Shown here in pieces: positions 48,931 through 58,283 of a stretch of DNA of 64,000 nucleotides. The notes below the pieces were generated by a model. The model was not told the origin of the DNA. It ran no database searches and was given only the letters and a program-made list of their open reading frames with translations. The stretch comes from Pseudomonas furukawaii (GTDB lineage Bacteria; Pseudomonadota; Gammaproteobacteria; Pseudomonadales; Pseudomonadaceae). How positions within the stretch are numbered: position 1 is the stretch's first letter; every line of letters starts with the position of its first letter. Where the stretch lies: positions 1,674,001 to 1,738,000 of the forward strand of contig NZ_AP014862.1 of the NCBI RefSeq assembly GCF_002355475.1, given 5' to 3'. The translations under genes were made by a program, and so were the position numbers.

Positions 48931-50337
48931 ATGAACGCCTCCCTCCCTGATTTCCTGCGCCGCGCGAAATCGCCCCTGCGGGCCACGCTGCTCGTGGCGG
49001 CCATCACGCTGGTCGTCGGCGTCGCCTGGGCGCAGACCCGCATCGACCCCAATGGCGTGAACGTCAGCGGCAGCGTGATCGGCGACGACGTGCTCTACAG
49101 CATCGGCGGCGGCCGGGCGGTGTCGATGGGTGGTGCCGGCAACATGCAGAGCATCGGCGTCGGCGTCGGCTGGAACAGCAACCTGATCTGCGGCGACATG
49201 AGTATCACCACGACACTGCAGAACCAGCTCAACGGCATCACCAACGGCTTCCAGACGATCATGAGCAACGTGATCCAGAACGCCACTGCCGCGGTGGCGT
49301 CACTCCCGGCGCTCATCATCCAGCGCGCCGACCCGGGCCTGTACAACCTGCTCACCAACGGCATCCTGCAGGCGCGCCTGGATTTCGACCGCTCGAAGAT
49401 GACCTGCCGCGCCATCGCCAATCGTATGGCGGACATGGCCGGCGGCCAGGCCGGCTGGGACCAGCTCGCCGAAGGGATGGCGCTGCGGGATGCGGTCAGC
49501 AGCACCGATGCCGTCTCCGCCATCGAGCAGGCCGAGTCCAACAAAGGGAACAACGGCGTGCCCTGGGTCGGCGGCGGCAACGCGGGCGGCTCCGGCCAGA
49601 GTTCGATCAAGGTGGTCGGCGACGTGACGCGCGCGGGCTACAACCTGCTCAACGGGCGCAGCGCCACCGATACCTCGTCGATCGCGCGCAGCGCCTGCGG
49701 CAACCGCCTGACCTGCCAGACCTGGTCGTCGCCTGGCGCGGCCGCGGCCTTTGCGAACCGCGTGCTGGGCGAACGCGAGCAACGCACCTGCGAAAACTGC
49801 ACGAAGACCCAGACCACGCCTGGCGTCGGGCTCACGCCAGTGATCCAGGAAGAGTACGAGACCAAGCTGCAGGTGTTGCAGGAACTGGTGACGGGCGCCC
49901 GGCCGACGACACTGGCCAATCTCGACGCGGCCGGCAGCAGCTCGCTGCCGATCACCCGCGGCGTGATCGAGGCCCTGCGTGACGAGCCCGACCAGGACGT
50001 GCTGGGCCGGCGCCTCGCGTCCGAGGCTGCGCTGTCCAGCGTGCTGGAGAAGGCCTTGCTGCTGCAACGCACGTTGCTGACCGGCAAGAAGGAGCCGAAC
50101 GTCGCCGCCAACGAGCTCGCCGTGCAGGCGGTGGACCAGGAGAACAGCGCGCTGGAGCAGGAGATCAACAACCTCAAGACCGAGCTGGAGCTGCGCCGCA
50201 CGCTGGCCGGCAACTCGGCGATGGCGATCATCCAGCGCCACAGTACCCGCGCTGCCGGCTCGCGCGGCGTCTTCGAGGGCGACACCACGCGCGACCGTCT
50301 GCGGGAAGTCCAGAAGCCGCGGAGCGGTACGCCATGA
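48931..50337 (+). CDS. TIGR03755-type ICE protein
   Basis: A 468-residue exported protein: signal segment (LLVAAITLVVGVAWA), the family start GDDVLYSIGGGRAVSMGG, a Cys-bearing middle (RSACGNRLTCQTW, RTCENCTKTQTTPG) and a C-terminal coiled coil (about residues 375-430). It is thought to act in the periplasm in mating-pair formation. The ATG at 48931 lies after GAGGAACCC. The stop overlaps the next start. Confidence 0.82.
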   Translation: MNASLPDFLRRAKSPLRATLLVAAITLVVGVAWAQTRIDPNGVNVSGSVIGDDVLYSIGGGRAVSMGGAGNMQSIGVGVGWNSNLICGDMSITTTLQNQLNGITNGFQTIMSNVIQNATAAVASLPALIIQRADPGLYNLLTNGILQARLDFDRSKMTCRAIANRMADMAGGQAGWDQLAEGMALRDAVSSTDAVSAIEQAESNKGNNGVPWVGGGNAGGSGQSSIKVVGDVTRAGYNLLNGRSATDTSSIARSACGNRLTCQTWSSPGAAAAFANRVLGEREQRTCENCTKTQTTPGVGLTPVIQEEYETKLQVLQELVTGARPTTLANLDAAGSSSLPITRGVIEALRDEPDQDVLGRRLASEAALSSVLEKALLLQRTLLTGKKEPNVAANELAVQAVDQENSALEQEINNLKTELELRRTLAGNSAMAIIQRHSTRAAGSRGVFEGDTTRDRLREVQKPRSGTP

Positions 50338-50687
50338 GCCGGCTCGCCTGGCTGCGGCTGCCATGGCTGTTCAACCGCCGCGTCGGCGTGGCGCTGCTGT
50401 GGACCTTGCTGGTGGTCGCCGCCGCGGTGGCGGTGAACATCGCCGGCATCCACGTCGTCGGCGGCGTCGAGGGCTGGCAGCACTGGCTGCAGGCGCACGC
50501 CGGCCACTTCTTCGTGTGGCGTCTGTGCCTCTACGGAGCGACGGCTTACGGCTGGTGGTGGATGCGCCGGCGCCTGCTGCGGCGGGAGCCGTCCCGCGAG
50601 ACGCATCAGCGCCTGCTGCGCACGGAGATCGCGGCCGTGATCGCCGTGGTCGCGCTGGAAGCCAGCCAACTGTTGCGGCACGGCTGA
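50334..50687 (+). CDS. Small ICE membrane protein
   Basis: A 117-residue protein has two or three hydrophobic segments (VGVALLWTLLVVAAAVAVNI, LCLYGATAYGWWW, AAVIAVVALEASQLL) and a basic loop between them. It sits between the TIGR03755-type and TraG-like genes, where a small unnamed membrane protein is common in this ICE family. No domain is recognised. Confidence 0.65.
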   Translation: MSRLAWLRLPWLFNRRVGVALLWTLLVVAAAVAVNIAGIHVVGGVEGWQHWLQAHAGHFFVWRLCLYGATAYGWWWMRRRLLRREPSRETHQRLLRTEIAAVIAVVALEASQLLRHG

Positions 50688-50702
50688 GACCGGGAGGCAG
50701 GC

Positions 50703-52226
50703 ATGACGCTCTACACCACGGACTACCTGGAGTATTACCTGACCCTGGTGGCTTGGGTGGTCAACAACGGCATCTGGAGCATCCTCGTGGCCAGCGGCGT
50801 GTTCGCGCTGCCGTTCGTGGCCATCGTGATCCAGGAATGGCTCAAGGCCCGCAGCGAAGGTGCGGACGAGGGCAACAAGGGCGTGCTGTCGTCGATGCGC
50901 ATCGAGAACCGGGTGTGGGTGGCGATCGTGGTCATCCTGTTCGCCGGCATCCCGTTCATCCCGGTGGATCTCGCCACGATCAAGTTCGACACCACGCGGT
51001 CCGCGCAATGCCAGGTCAACGTCCCGCTGCCCAACGACACGGGCTGGTCCAACGTCTACACGGCGCTCAACGACCAGAGCGCGCTGGTGCCGGTGTGGTG
51101 GTTCTTCATGCACGCGCTGTCGAAAGCCGTGACGGGCTCCGCGGTGGCGGCGATTCCCTGCGGCACGGACCTGCGTCAGATTCGCATGGATGTGGATGCC
51201 ACGCGCATCGACGATCCGGTGCTGGCACAGGAGGTCGCCGACTTCACGCACGACTGCTACGGGCCGTCGCGCGCCAAGCTGTTCATGAACCGGCCGACGC
51301 TCTCCGACGAGCAAATGAACGACGTCACCTGGATCGGGTCGAGTTACTTCCTCGACACGCCCGGCTTCTATGACACCTATCGCGCCAAGACCCCACGCAC
51401 GGCCTGGCCCTACGACGCGACCCGCGATGCAGGGTTGGCACAGGTGGACAGCGGCGGCGGCTATCCGTCCTGCCGGCAGTGGTGGGCCGATGGCGGCCAG
51501 GGACTGCGCAGCCGGCTGCTGGCACAGGTCGACCCGGACCTACTGACCCGCATCGGGCGCTGGGCGGGCTTCCTGTCGCAGAGCGAGGTCAATGACTCGG
51601 TGATCCGCGCCGTGGTCTCACCGCGACAGCAGAAGATGAACCAGGGCGCCGTCTACACCGACTACGGTGGCCAGATCGACAAGACGCTGCCGAACGTTGT
51701 CACGCGCGGCGCAAGCGACCTGGGGTTGACCGTCGGCTCGCTGGCCTTCTTTCCCGCGATGGACGTGGTGCGCCAGGCGCTGCCGATGGTGCTGACGATG
51801 CTCAAGATGGCGCTCGTCATCTGCATCCCGCTGGTGCTGCTGATCGGCACCTACGACCTGAAGACGGTGGTGACGGTGAGCTGCGTCCAGTTCGCGCTGT
51901 TCTTCGTGGACTTCTGGTTCCAGCTCGCGCGCTGGATCGACAGCACGATCCTGGACGCGCTCTACGGCTGGGGGTTTGGCGCGGACAGGCCGCACACGAA
52001 CTTCGATCCGTTGATCGGTTTGAACAACGCCTTTGGCGACATGTTGCTGAACTTCGTCATGGCGATGATGTTCATCGTGCTGCCGACGTTTTGGGTCATG
52101 GCATTGGCTTGGGCAGGCGTTCGCACGGGAAATATCGTGCAGGGGTTGTCCACCGCCACCTCGGACGCCAAGGGCGCTGGGGGGCGTGGCGCTGGTATGG
52201 CAATGAGCGCCGTATCGAAGAAGTGA
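50703..52226 (+). CDS. TraG N-terminal-like mating-pair protein
   Basis: A 507-residue membrane protein starts MTLYTTDYLEYYLTLVAWVV, the hallmark of TraG-N proteins of ICEs. It has two N-terminal membrane segments, a large periplasmic domain (about residues 100-340), and a cluster of hydrophobic segments at 350-490 (LTMLKMALVICIPLVLLIGT and following). The role is mating-pair stabilisation and possibly entry exclusion. It ends the plus-strand pore group; the next gene is convergent. Confidence 0.85.
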   Translation: MTLYTTDYLEYYLTLVAWVVNNGIWSILVASGVFALPFVAIVIQEWLKARSEGADEGNKGVLSSMRIENRVWVAIVVILFAGIPFIPVDLATIKFDTTRSAQCQVNVPLPNDTGWSNVYTALNDQSALVPVWWFFMHALSKAVTGSAVAAIPCGTDLRQIRMDVDATRIDDPVLAQEVADFTHDCYGPSRAKLFMNRPTLSDEQMNDVTWIGSSYFLDTPGFYDTYRAKTPRTAWPYDATRDAGLAQVDSGGGYPSCRQWWADGGQGLRSRLLAQVDPDLLTRIGRWAGFLSQSEVNDSVIRAVVSPRQQKMNQGAVYTDYGGQIDKTLPNVVTRGASDLGLTVGSLAFFPAMDVVRQALPMVLTMLKMALVICIPLVLLIGTYDLKTVVTVSCVQFALFFVDFWFQLARWIDSTILDALYGWGFGADRPHTNFDPLIGLNNAFGDMLLNFVMAMMFIVLPTFWVMALAWAGVRTGNIVQGLSTATSDAKGAGGRGAGMAMSAVSKK

Positions 52227-52233
52227 CCGCCGT

Positions 52234-52605
52234 TCAGTCGTCGTCGGTCACATGCGGGTCGATGCGCCAGTCGCTCTTGTCATAAAGCCCGAAGCCGTTG
52301 GGGCCTTCCCTCCACTCGGGTTGCGGTTCCTCTTGATCAGGGTCGTCGTGCTGCACGAGCCATGCAGCAGTCACCGCAAAGGCGAGCAGCAGGGCCAGCC
52401 AGAACGCGGAGTAGAGCAGCGCACCGAGCACGGCGAGCTTGACGATCCAGAGCACCGCCGTCGCCGCGCCCGCAGGCACCCCGCGCGTCACCAGCCAGCC
52501 GGCGACACGCTGCTCGCGGCGCAGGTATCCACGCCAGGCACGGCCAGCCCCCCGGCCCAGCCGGTGGCTCCAGCGCCCGTTGTGCGTGTTGGCGGTCATG
52601 CTCAT
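52234..52605 (-). CDS. DUF3742-type ICE protein
   Basis: A 123-residue protein on the minus strand: a basic N-terminus (RLGRGAGRAWRGYLRRE), two hydrophobic segments (AVLWIVKLAVLGALLYSAFW and neighbours), and an acidic C-terminal GFGLYDKSDWRIDPHV. DUF3742 proteins are found next to traG in related ICEs. I chose the start at 52605. It is convergent with TraG, with 7 bp between stops. Confidence 0.75.
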   Translation of the reverse strand: MSMTANTHNGRWSHRLGRGAGRAWRGYLRREQRVAGWLVTRGVPAGAATAVLWIVKLAVLGALLYSAFWLALLLAFAVTAAWLVQHDDPDQEEPQPEWREGPNGFGLYDKSDWRIDPHVTDDD

Positions 52606-52814
52606 ATGCCTCGGCTTCAGTGGTGCCTCACCTCGCGGAGCGGCCGGTCGTGGCCTGCCCTCCAGCATAGACCGCGATCAGGAGGGCGGGTTGCGCCCGG
52701 CAGAGCCGGGTTGGCTCGGGTCGTAGGTCGATTAGATTATGCACAACAAATCAAACCTTATGCTACTTTCCATGCACGTTCTTGCAATGGCTCTAGGGGT
52801 CGATTGGATTCTGT

Positions 52815-52828
52815 GTTATTTTTATAAC
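52815..52828 (+). promoter_or_regulatory. Palindrome just upstream of abiEi (possible operator)
   Basis: GTTATTTTTATAAC is a perfect 5-bp inverted repeat with a 4-base centre, ending at the base before the ATG. AbiEi antitoxins repress their own operon by binding inverted repeats in this region, so it is a candidate operator. Part of a promoter may lie in the AT-rich stretch 52735-52815. Confidence 0.4.
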
Positions 52829-53587
52829 ATGGATCGAAATTCTCGGCACCAGGTAATCAAGCGACTGCAGGCGGGACTCTCCCGTGGGGCGCCGTTCGAC
52901 CTTGCCACCCTGAGCCAGTTCGGGGTGTCGCCCCAGCTCGCCGCCCACTATGCCGACGGCGGGTGGCTCGTGCGCCTGGCCCATGGCGTCTATGCCTTCC
53001 CGAACGATGAGTTCGGGGTCTACGGTGCGCTGAAGTTCCTGCAACAGCGTGTGCCCGGCCTGCACGTCGGCGGCAAGAGCGCCCTGGCCCTGCAGGGTGT
53101 GCGGCACAACCTGGGCAGCCGGGAGACGCTGGTGCTGTGGGGCGACGGTCGTTTCGCGTTGCCGGCCTGGTTCACCTCGCGCTTTCCGGCCCGCTACGTC
53201 CACGCCCGCCTGTTCGACTGGCCGGACACGACGCTGGCCAGCAAGACCCTGACCACGCCGCCTGGCCTGCCCGAGGATCTGCGGGTGGCAGCCCCCGAGC
53301 GTGCCGTTCTGGAGCTGCTGTACGAAGCCGGCGTCAAGCAGAGCCTCGAAGAGGCCCGCAACCTCTTCGATGGACTGCGTTCCCCCCGCAAGGACTTGCT
53401 CGGGCAACTGCTGTCTTGCTGCGCCAGCGTGAAGGCCGTGCGCCTGTTCCTCACCTGGGCGCGCGAGACCAGCCTCGTGGATGTCGATGCCCTGCTGGAG
53501 CAGTACCCGGTTCGCACCGGCAGCAACACGCGCTGGATGAGCCGGCTCGATGACGGCACCTTGCTGAGCCTGAGACCTCATGGATAA
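52829..53587 (+). CDS. abiEi: AbiEi-type antitoxin/transcriptional regulator
   Basis: A 252-residue type IV antitoxin: an N-terminal winged-helix part (DLATLSQFGVSPQLAAHYAD, GWLVRLAHGVYAFPND) and a C-terminal domain with RVAAPERAVLELLYEAG. It represses the operon and neutralises the toxin encoded next. The ATG at 52829 is used; an upstream ATG at 52739 would add 30 hydrophobic residues unlike the family. It overlaps the toxin gene by 8 bp. Confidence 0.85.
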   Translation: MDRNSRHQVIKRLQAGLSRGAPFDLATLSQFGVSPQLAAHYADGGWLVRLAHGVYAFPNDEFGVYGALKFLQQRVPGLHVGGKSALALQGVRHNLGSRETLVLWGDGRFALPAWFTSRFPARYVHARLFDWPDTTLASKTLTTPPGLPEDLRVAAPERAVLELLYEAGVKQSLEEARNLFDGLRSPRKDLLGQLLSCCASVKAVRLFLTWARETSLVDVDALLEQYPVRTGSNTRWMSRLDDGTLLSLRPHG

Positions 53588-54500
53588 GACCTACGCGGAC
53601 ACCGTTCGCCTGCTGCTGGCCGTCGCGCCCGACGTGTTCGCCAACGACATCTTCGCCATGAAGGGCGGCACGGCCATCAACCTCTTCGTGCGGGACATGC
53701 CGCGTCTGTCGGTGGACATCGACGTGGTGTACCTCCCGTGGCAGACGCCGCGCGAAGAAGCGCTGCAAGCCATCAACCAGGAGCTGGCCGCCATCGCCAC
53801 GCGCGTTGCGCCACTGGGCGTGCAGACACGCCTGGTTCGCGCCAAGGACCTGGGAGACACCAAGCTGATCGTCGAGAACGACGCCAGCCAGGTGAAGATC
53901 GAGGTCAACGTCGTGTTCCGAGGCAGCGTGCTGCCCGTCGAGCGGCGGCCGCTGAGCGCCAAGACCAGCGATCTGTTCGGCGTCGAGTTCGAGCTGCCGG
54001 TTCTGGCACCGGACGAGCTGTACGCCAGCAAGCTGGTGGCCGCGCTGGATCGGCAGCACCCCCGCGACCTGTTCGACGTGTGGCAGCTCTTTGAGTCGGG
54101 CGACATCAGCGACGGCATGGTCGAGTGCTTCGTGATCTATCTGGCGGGCCACAACCGGCCGCCCCACGAAGTGCTGTTCGGCAACGACAAGGACATCGCC
54201 GGCGAGTACGAGCGGGCCTTTGTCGGCATGACCGAAGTGGACTGCTCCCTGGAGACACTGCTCGACGCTCGCGCCAGGATGCGGCGCGAGCTGCCACAGC
54301 GACTGAGCACCGCGCACAAGCAGTTTCTGAGCGGGCTGGCGCGCGCAGAACCGGACTGGTCGCTGGTGCAGTGCCAGCACGCCGCGCAACTGCCGGCACT
54401 GCGCTGGAAGCTCGCCAATCTCGAAACCTTCCGCAAGCGCCGTCCCGACGACTTCGCAACGCAATCCGCCGCCCTCGACACCGGCTTGGGCCAGAGCTGA
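53580..54500 (+). CDS. abiEii: AbiEii-type nucleotidyltransferase toxin
   Basis: A 306-residue toxin of the DNA polymerase beta-like nucleotidyltransferase family. The active-site signature is FAMKGGTAINLF and, after 15 residues, SVDIDVVY (DxD). A later stretch reads LAPDELYASKLVAALDRQHP. AbiE systems stop growth on phage infection and also stabilise mobile elements. It lies between the DUF3742 gene and the relaxase, so it may keep the ICE in the cell. Confidence 0.88.
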   Translation: MDKTYADTVRLLLAVAPDVFANDIFAMKGGTAINLFVRDMPRLSVDIDVVYLPWQTPREEALQAINQELAAIATRVAPLGVQTRLVRAKDLGDTKLIVENDASQVKIEVNVVFRGSVLPVERRPLSAKTSDLFGVEFELPVLAPDELYASKLVAALDRQHPRDLFDVWQLFESGDISDGMVECFVIYLAGHNRPPHEVLFGNDKDIAGEYERAFVGMTEVDCSLETLLDARARMRRELPQRLSTAHKQFLSGLARAEPDWSLVQCQHAAQLPALRWKLANLETFRKRRPDDFATQSAALDTGLGQS

Positions 54501-54509
54501 CGAACATCC

Positions 54510-54702
54510 CGCAGCGCCCCACTTGCCGGGATTGCCCCATGCCGCATTCATCGTGGCATCCACGAAGCAGCGGCCCTATACCCAAAGGCTTCCGACAAAG
54601 GCCAAAGGGCTGGGAAGGGGCAAAGGAAGGGCGCCAAGGGGAAAGGCCCTATCCTGAAAAGGCCAAAAGGCGCCCCGAGCAGCCCGTCATCCGGGGTTCG
54701 CC
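54510..54702. other. Repeat-rich region ahead of the relaxase gene (possible oriT)
   Basis: This stretch between abiEii and the relaxase has several AAAGG/AAAGGCC repeats (for example at 54587-54605 and 54645-54665) and a purine-rich strand bias. Transfer origins often lie beside the relaxase gene. I see no known nick site, so this is only a candidate. Confidence 0.3.
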
Positions 54703-56529
54703 ATGCTCTCGCTGTTCCAGCGCAAAAGGGTGCCACCCGCCGCCGGCACACCGCCCACCTCCGCCATCGAAACTCCGAAAGGGTCGATGCGGCCGGAGTC
54801 GGCCGCATCGCTGCTGGCCACGCCGCGCCGGCAGAAACTGCTGGAACACATCTGGCAGCGCACATCGCTCTCGCGCCGGCAGTTCGCCACGCTCTACCTC
54901 GCCCCACTGGAGCGCTACGCCGAGTTGGTCCAGCAGTTCCCGGCCTCCGAGAACCACCACCACGCCTATCCGGGCGGCATGCTGGACCACGGCCTGGAGA
55001 TCGTCGCCTATGCGCTGAAGCTGCGGCAGTCATACCTGCTGCCTGCGGGCGTCACGCCGGAGGCACAGGCGGCCCAGGCCGAAGCCTGGACCGCAGGCAC
55101 GGCCTACGCGGCCCTGCTGCACGACATCGGCAAGATTGCCGTCGATCTGCACGTCGAACATGCCGACGGCAGCATCTGGCATCCCTGGCACGGCCCGCTG
55201 CGAAAGCCCTACCGCTTCCGTTACCGAAAGGAGCGCGAGTACCGCCTGCACAGCGCCGCCACCGGGCTGCTCTACGCGCGCCTTCTCGATCGGGACATCT
55301 TCGACTGGCTCAGCGGCTATCCCGACCTCTGGGCCGCGCTGCTGTACGTGCTGGCCGGCCAGTACGAGCACGCCGGCACGCTCGGCGAACTGGTCGTGCA
55401 GGCCGACCAGGCATCGGTCGCCCAGGAACTCGGCGGCGATCCCAGTAAGGCGCTGGCGGCACCCAAGCATGCGCTGCAACGCAAATTGCTCGACGGCTTG
55501 CGCTACCTGCTCAAGGAGGAATTCAAGTTGAACCAGGCCGGCCCGGCGGACGGCTGGCTGACCCAAGACGCCCTGTGGCTGGTGAGCAAGACCGTCTCCG
55601 ACAAGCTACGCGCACATCTGCTGTCGCAGGGCATCGACGGCATCCCGGCGAGCAATACGGCGGTGTTCAACGTGCTGCAGGATCACGGCATCGTGCAACC
55701 GACGCCGGATGGCAAGGCGATCTGGAAGGCTGCGGTCACCAGCGAGGCCGGCTGGTCGCACGCCTTCACCTTCCTGAAACTCTCGCCGGCGATGATCTGG
55801 GATGCCGCCGACCGGCCGGCGCCGTTCGCAGGCCGTGTGCAGGTCGAAGAGGAACAAGCGGAGCCGACGCCGCAGGCGCCGGCGGTGGCCGATGGGCCGC
55901 GCGCGGAAGGCATCGAAGCTGCATCCGCGAGCACGGCGCCGGTCGCATCCGCAGCCATGGACACCGGCGTGGCCGCGCTGCTCGACCTGCTGGGCGACAC
56001 CGCTCCACCCACGGCACCGGAGATCCCGAGTTCCCCTGTTGCCGAGCCCGAGCCGGCCCCTTCGACCGTGCCCCCGCCGCAGATGGGCCTCGCGCCTTCC
56101 CAGGATCGCGCGGAGCCCTCCGGGGCGCACTTCATGGCCTGGCTGCGTCAGAGCATCCAGACGCGCAAGCTCATCATCAACGACGCCAAGGCCCTGGTGC
56201 ATACCGTCGCCGGTACGACCTACCTCGTCAGCCCCGGCGTGTTCCAGCGCTACGCGCAGGAGTACCTTCAAGTCGCCGCGCTGGCCAAGCAGGAGAAGCT
56301 GGAGGGGTGGCAGTGGGTACAGAAGCGCTTCGAGAAGCTGGGACAGCACCGCAAGCAGCCGAGCGGGCTGAACATCTGGACCTGCGAAGTCACGGGGCCG
56401 CGCAAGTCGCGCCGGCTGCACGGCTACCTGCTCGCCAGCCCGGATGCGCTGTTCCAGGAGACGCCGCCAGACAACCCATACCTGCGGCTCCTGCATGAGG
56501 ACTTCTTACCAAGCGCGAACCCTCTGTAA
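54703..56529 (+). CDS. MobH-family relaxase (TraI_2 type)
   Basis: A 608-residue relaxase that nicks oriT and leads the strand into the recipient. The N-terminal TraI_2 domain has ENHHHAYPGGMLDHGLE (three-His motif) and YAALLHDIGKIAVD (HD motif), the MobH hallmark. A Pro/Ala-rich linker (about residues 385-470) leads to a C-terminal domain (RKLIINDAKALVHTVAGTTY). In related ICEs this gene is near the end of the transfer block and next to the integrase. Here IS debris follows and no integrase is seen in the window. Confidence 0.88.
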   Translation: MLSLFQRKRVPPAAGTPPTSAIETPKGSMRPESAASLLATPRRQKLLEHIWQRTSLSRRQFATLYLAPLERYAELVQQFPASENHHHAYPGGMLDHGLEIVAYALKLRQSYLLPAGVTPEAQAAQAEAWTAGTAYAALLHDIGKIAVDLHVEHADGSIWHPWHGPLRKPYRFRYRKEREYRLHSAATGLLYARLLDRDIFDWLSGYPDLWAALLYVLAGQYEHAGTLGELVVQADQASVAQELGGDPSKALAAPKHALQRKLLDGLRYLLKEEFKLNQAGPADGWLTQDALWLVSKTVSDKLRAHLLSQGIDGIPASNTAVFNVLQDHGIVQPTPDGKAIWKAAVTSEAGWSHAFTFLKLSPAMIWDAADRPAPFAGRVQVEEEQAEPTPQAPAVADGPRAEGIEAASASTAPVASAAMDTGVAALLDLLGDTAPPTAPEIPSSPVAEPEPAPSTVPPPQMGLAPSQDRAEPSGAHFMAWLRQSIQTRKLIINDAKALVHTVAGTTYLVSPGVFQRYAQEYLQVAALAKQEKLEGWQWVQKRFEKLGQHRKQPSGLNIWTCEVTGPRKSRRLHGYLLASPDALFQETPPDNPYLRLLHEDFLPSANPL

Positions 56530-56589
56530 AACCTGCCCCCTATCCAAGCCGGGAATTAGCAATCTAGGTTGAGCAGGTCGTGAGCTGCA

Positions 56590-57990
56590 TTAAGCGCATG
56601 CTGAGCGGCATCGCCCCCCATTTAGCAACCGATCACGGTTAAGCCCGCCTCCGCGAACCCATGCTGTGGGTAGGTGCCCGTTTTCGGCTCGTCTTATGAA
56701 AAAAGGTGAGCGTCCAGCCGTCCCATCGTTACTCAGGTTGAGACGCCGAGGGGCAACAGCTCCTCGATCTGGCTGTTGGGCCAGATGGGCAGTTTTTCCC
56801 GGGGTGTCCTTGAGCCAGGCGCCGGGCTCGAGACCGTTCAGTCTGGTGGTGGCCAGCACGCTCTGGATGGCGGCGGCGCGGTAGCTGCAGCCGGTCGTGT
56901 AGGGCCTGCAGTTTGGGCAGGGCTTTCTGTTCACGCAGCAGCTGCCGGACGGCCGCGTCGAGTGCGGGGGCGCGCCAATCGAGGGCATAGAGATCGGCGA
57001 TGCGCCGCAAGGCCTCGGCTGTCACTGGGCTCCAGGTCGTTGCTGCGGTAGGCCCAGAGTAGGCCCAGAGATAGGGGCGTTTGGTTTTCCCCTCGCCGGG
57101 ATTGAGTTGCTGCAGAGGGAGTTTCATCGGCATGCAGCACCTGGCGTTGGAGCAATAAGGCGCGCAGCCGATCCACCAGGGGGCTCAAGGCCACGCCGTA
57201 GCGCCCGACTCACTCGGCGAGGGCCGAACGGGCAGGGTGACGCCGTCACGGGCAGCGATCTGTTCGAGGCGGTAGAGCGGCAGGCGGTCAGGTCAGGGGC
57301 GGCCATGCCGCCTTCGATCACTGCTGGCGGAACCGGCGCGGCGCTGATGCTTTCGCACGGGCGGCAGGCTTATTGCGGGCGACTGTGCCGGTGGACGAAG
57401 GACCTGGCCAGGATCAGGTCGAGCTGCTCGCTGATGTCTTCGCCGATCTTGACCAGCGCGGCGCTGCATTCGGCGGCATGGAACTAGCGAAAACGGCCTT
57501 GATGCAGACGGCGCTGACCCAACCACACACCGGTGCCGTCCTACTGCAACAGCTTGAGCCGCGAGCCGTGCCGATTGCGAAAGGCATAGGTCGTGCCATC
57601 GCAGGGTGGTCGCCCGAGGGCCTGCTGAAGGTGCACCAAAGCCCGTCGATCCCCAAGCGCATGTTGATCGGTCGGCCACCAGCCAAACCTGGGCCGGCAT
57701 TCGCGTCAGACCATCCCCCGCAGCAATCCGGCCAACCAGCTTGCATCGACGTCCGCCGGCAACGCCAACCGCCAGCCACTGGCATGCCTGCAGCAGCCAC
57801 ACCCCTGCCGCTGCCACGGGCACCAGGGTAAGCGGCGTGGCCGCCCGCTTGCTGCGTCTGATCCAGTAGGCCAGTGCCTCGGGTTTGAGCGCATGCTACT
57901 GGCAATAAGCAACTGCGTCAGCCCGCTGTCCTGCCAGGCCTGAACATGCCGAGCCCAGGACTCGCGGCGCGCGTGCATCGTTTCCATATA
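56590..57990 (-). mobile_element. Decayed IS66-family element (TnpA, TnpB, TnpC remnants)
   Basis: On the minus strand, from 57990 down: a TnpA-like piece (RRESWARHVQAWQDSGLT, GWRLALPADVDASWLAGLL), a TnpB-like piece near 57450-57600 (GVWLGQRRLHQGRF when frame-corrected) and TnpC pieces (VIEGGMAAPDLTA, LLLQRQVLHADETP, LNPGEGKTKRPYLWAY, RRIADLYALDW). Many frameshifts and stops disable all three. The stretch 57991-58283 holds no gene I can support. Confidence 0.75.
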
Positions 57991-58283
57991 AATCCCCTAC
58001 TGGAAAAGCACAGGATGCAGGGCGGGGTGTTCGAGCAAAAGGGGGGGGGCGCTTACTGTCGATACGCGGCGGCAGCCGCAAGACCGTCGCCGCGAGCAGC
58101 CTGTCCAGCACGCTCGAATACATGGATGAAAAGCGCATGCAGGCTGATACCGGTAGTTTGCGAAACGGCGCGGAGGATCAGCGTGGAGCTGGGCAGCAGC
58201 CAGGGTAGTTGGCTGCATGCCGAGAAGATCGGTGGCTTTTGCTGCCTGGTGGGTTCCGCGCGTTCGAGATTCGGGTTAATGAG

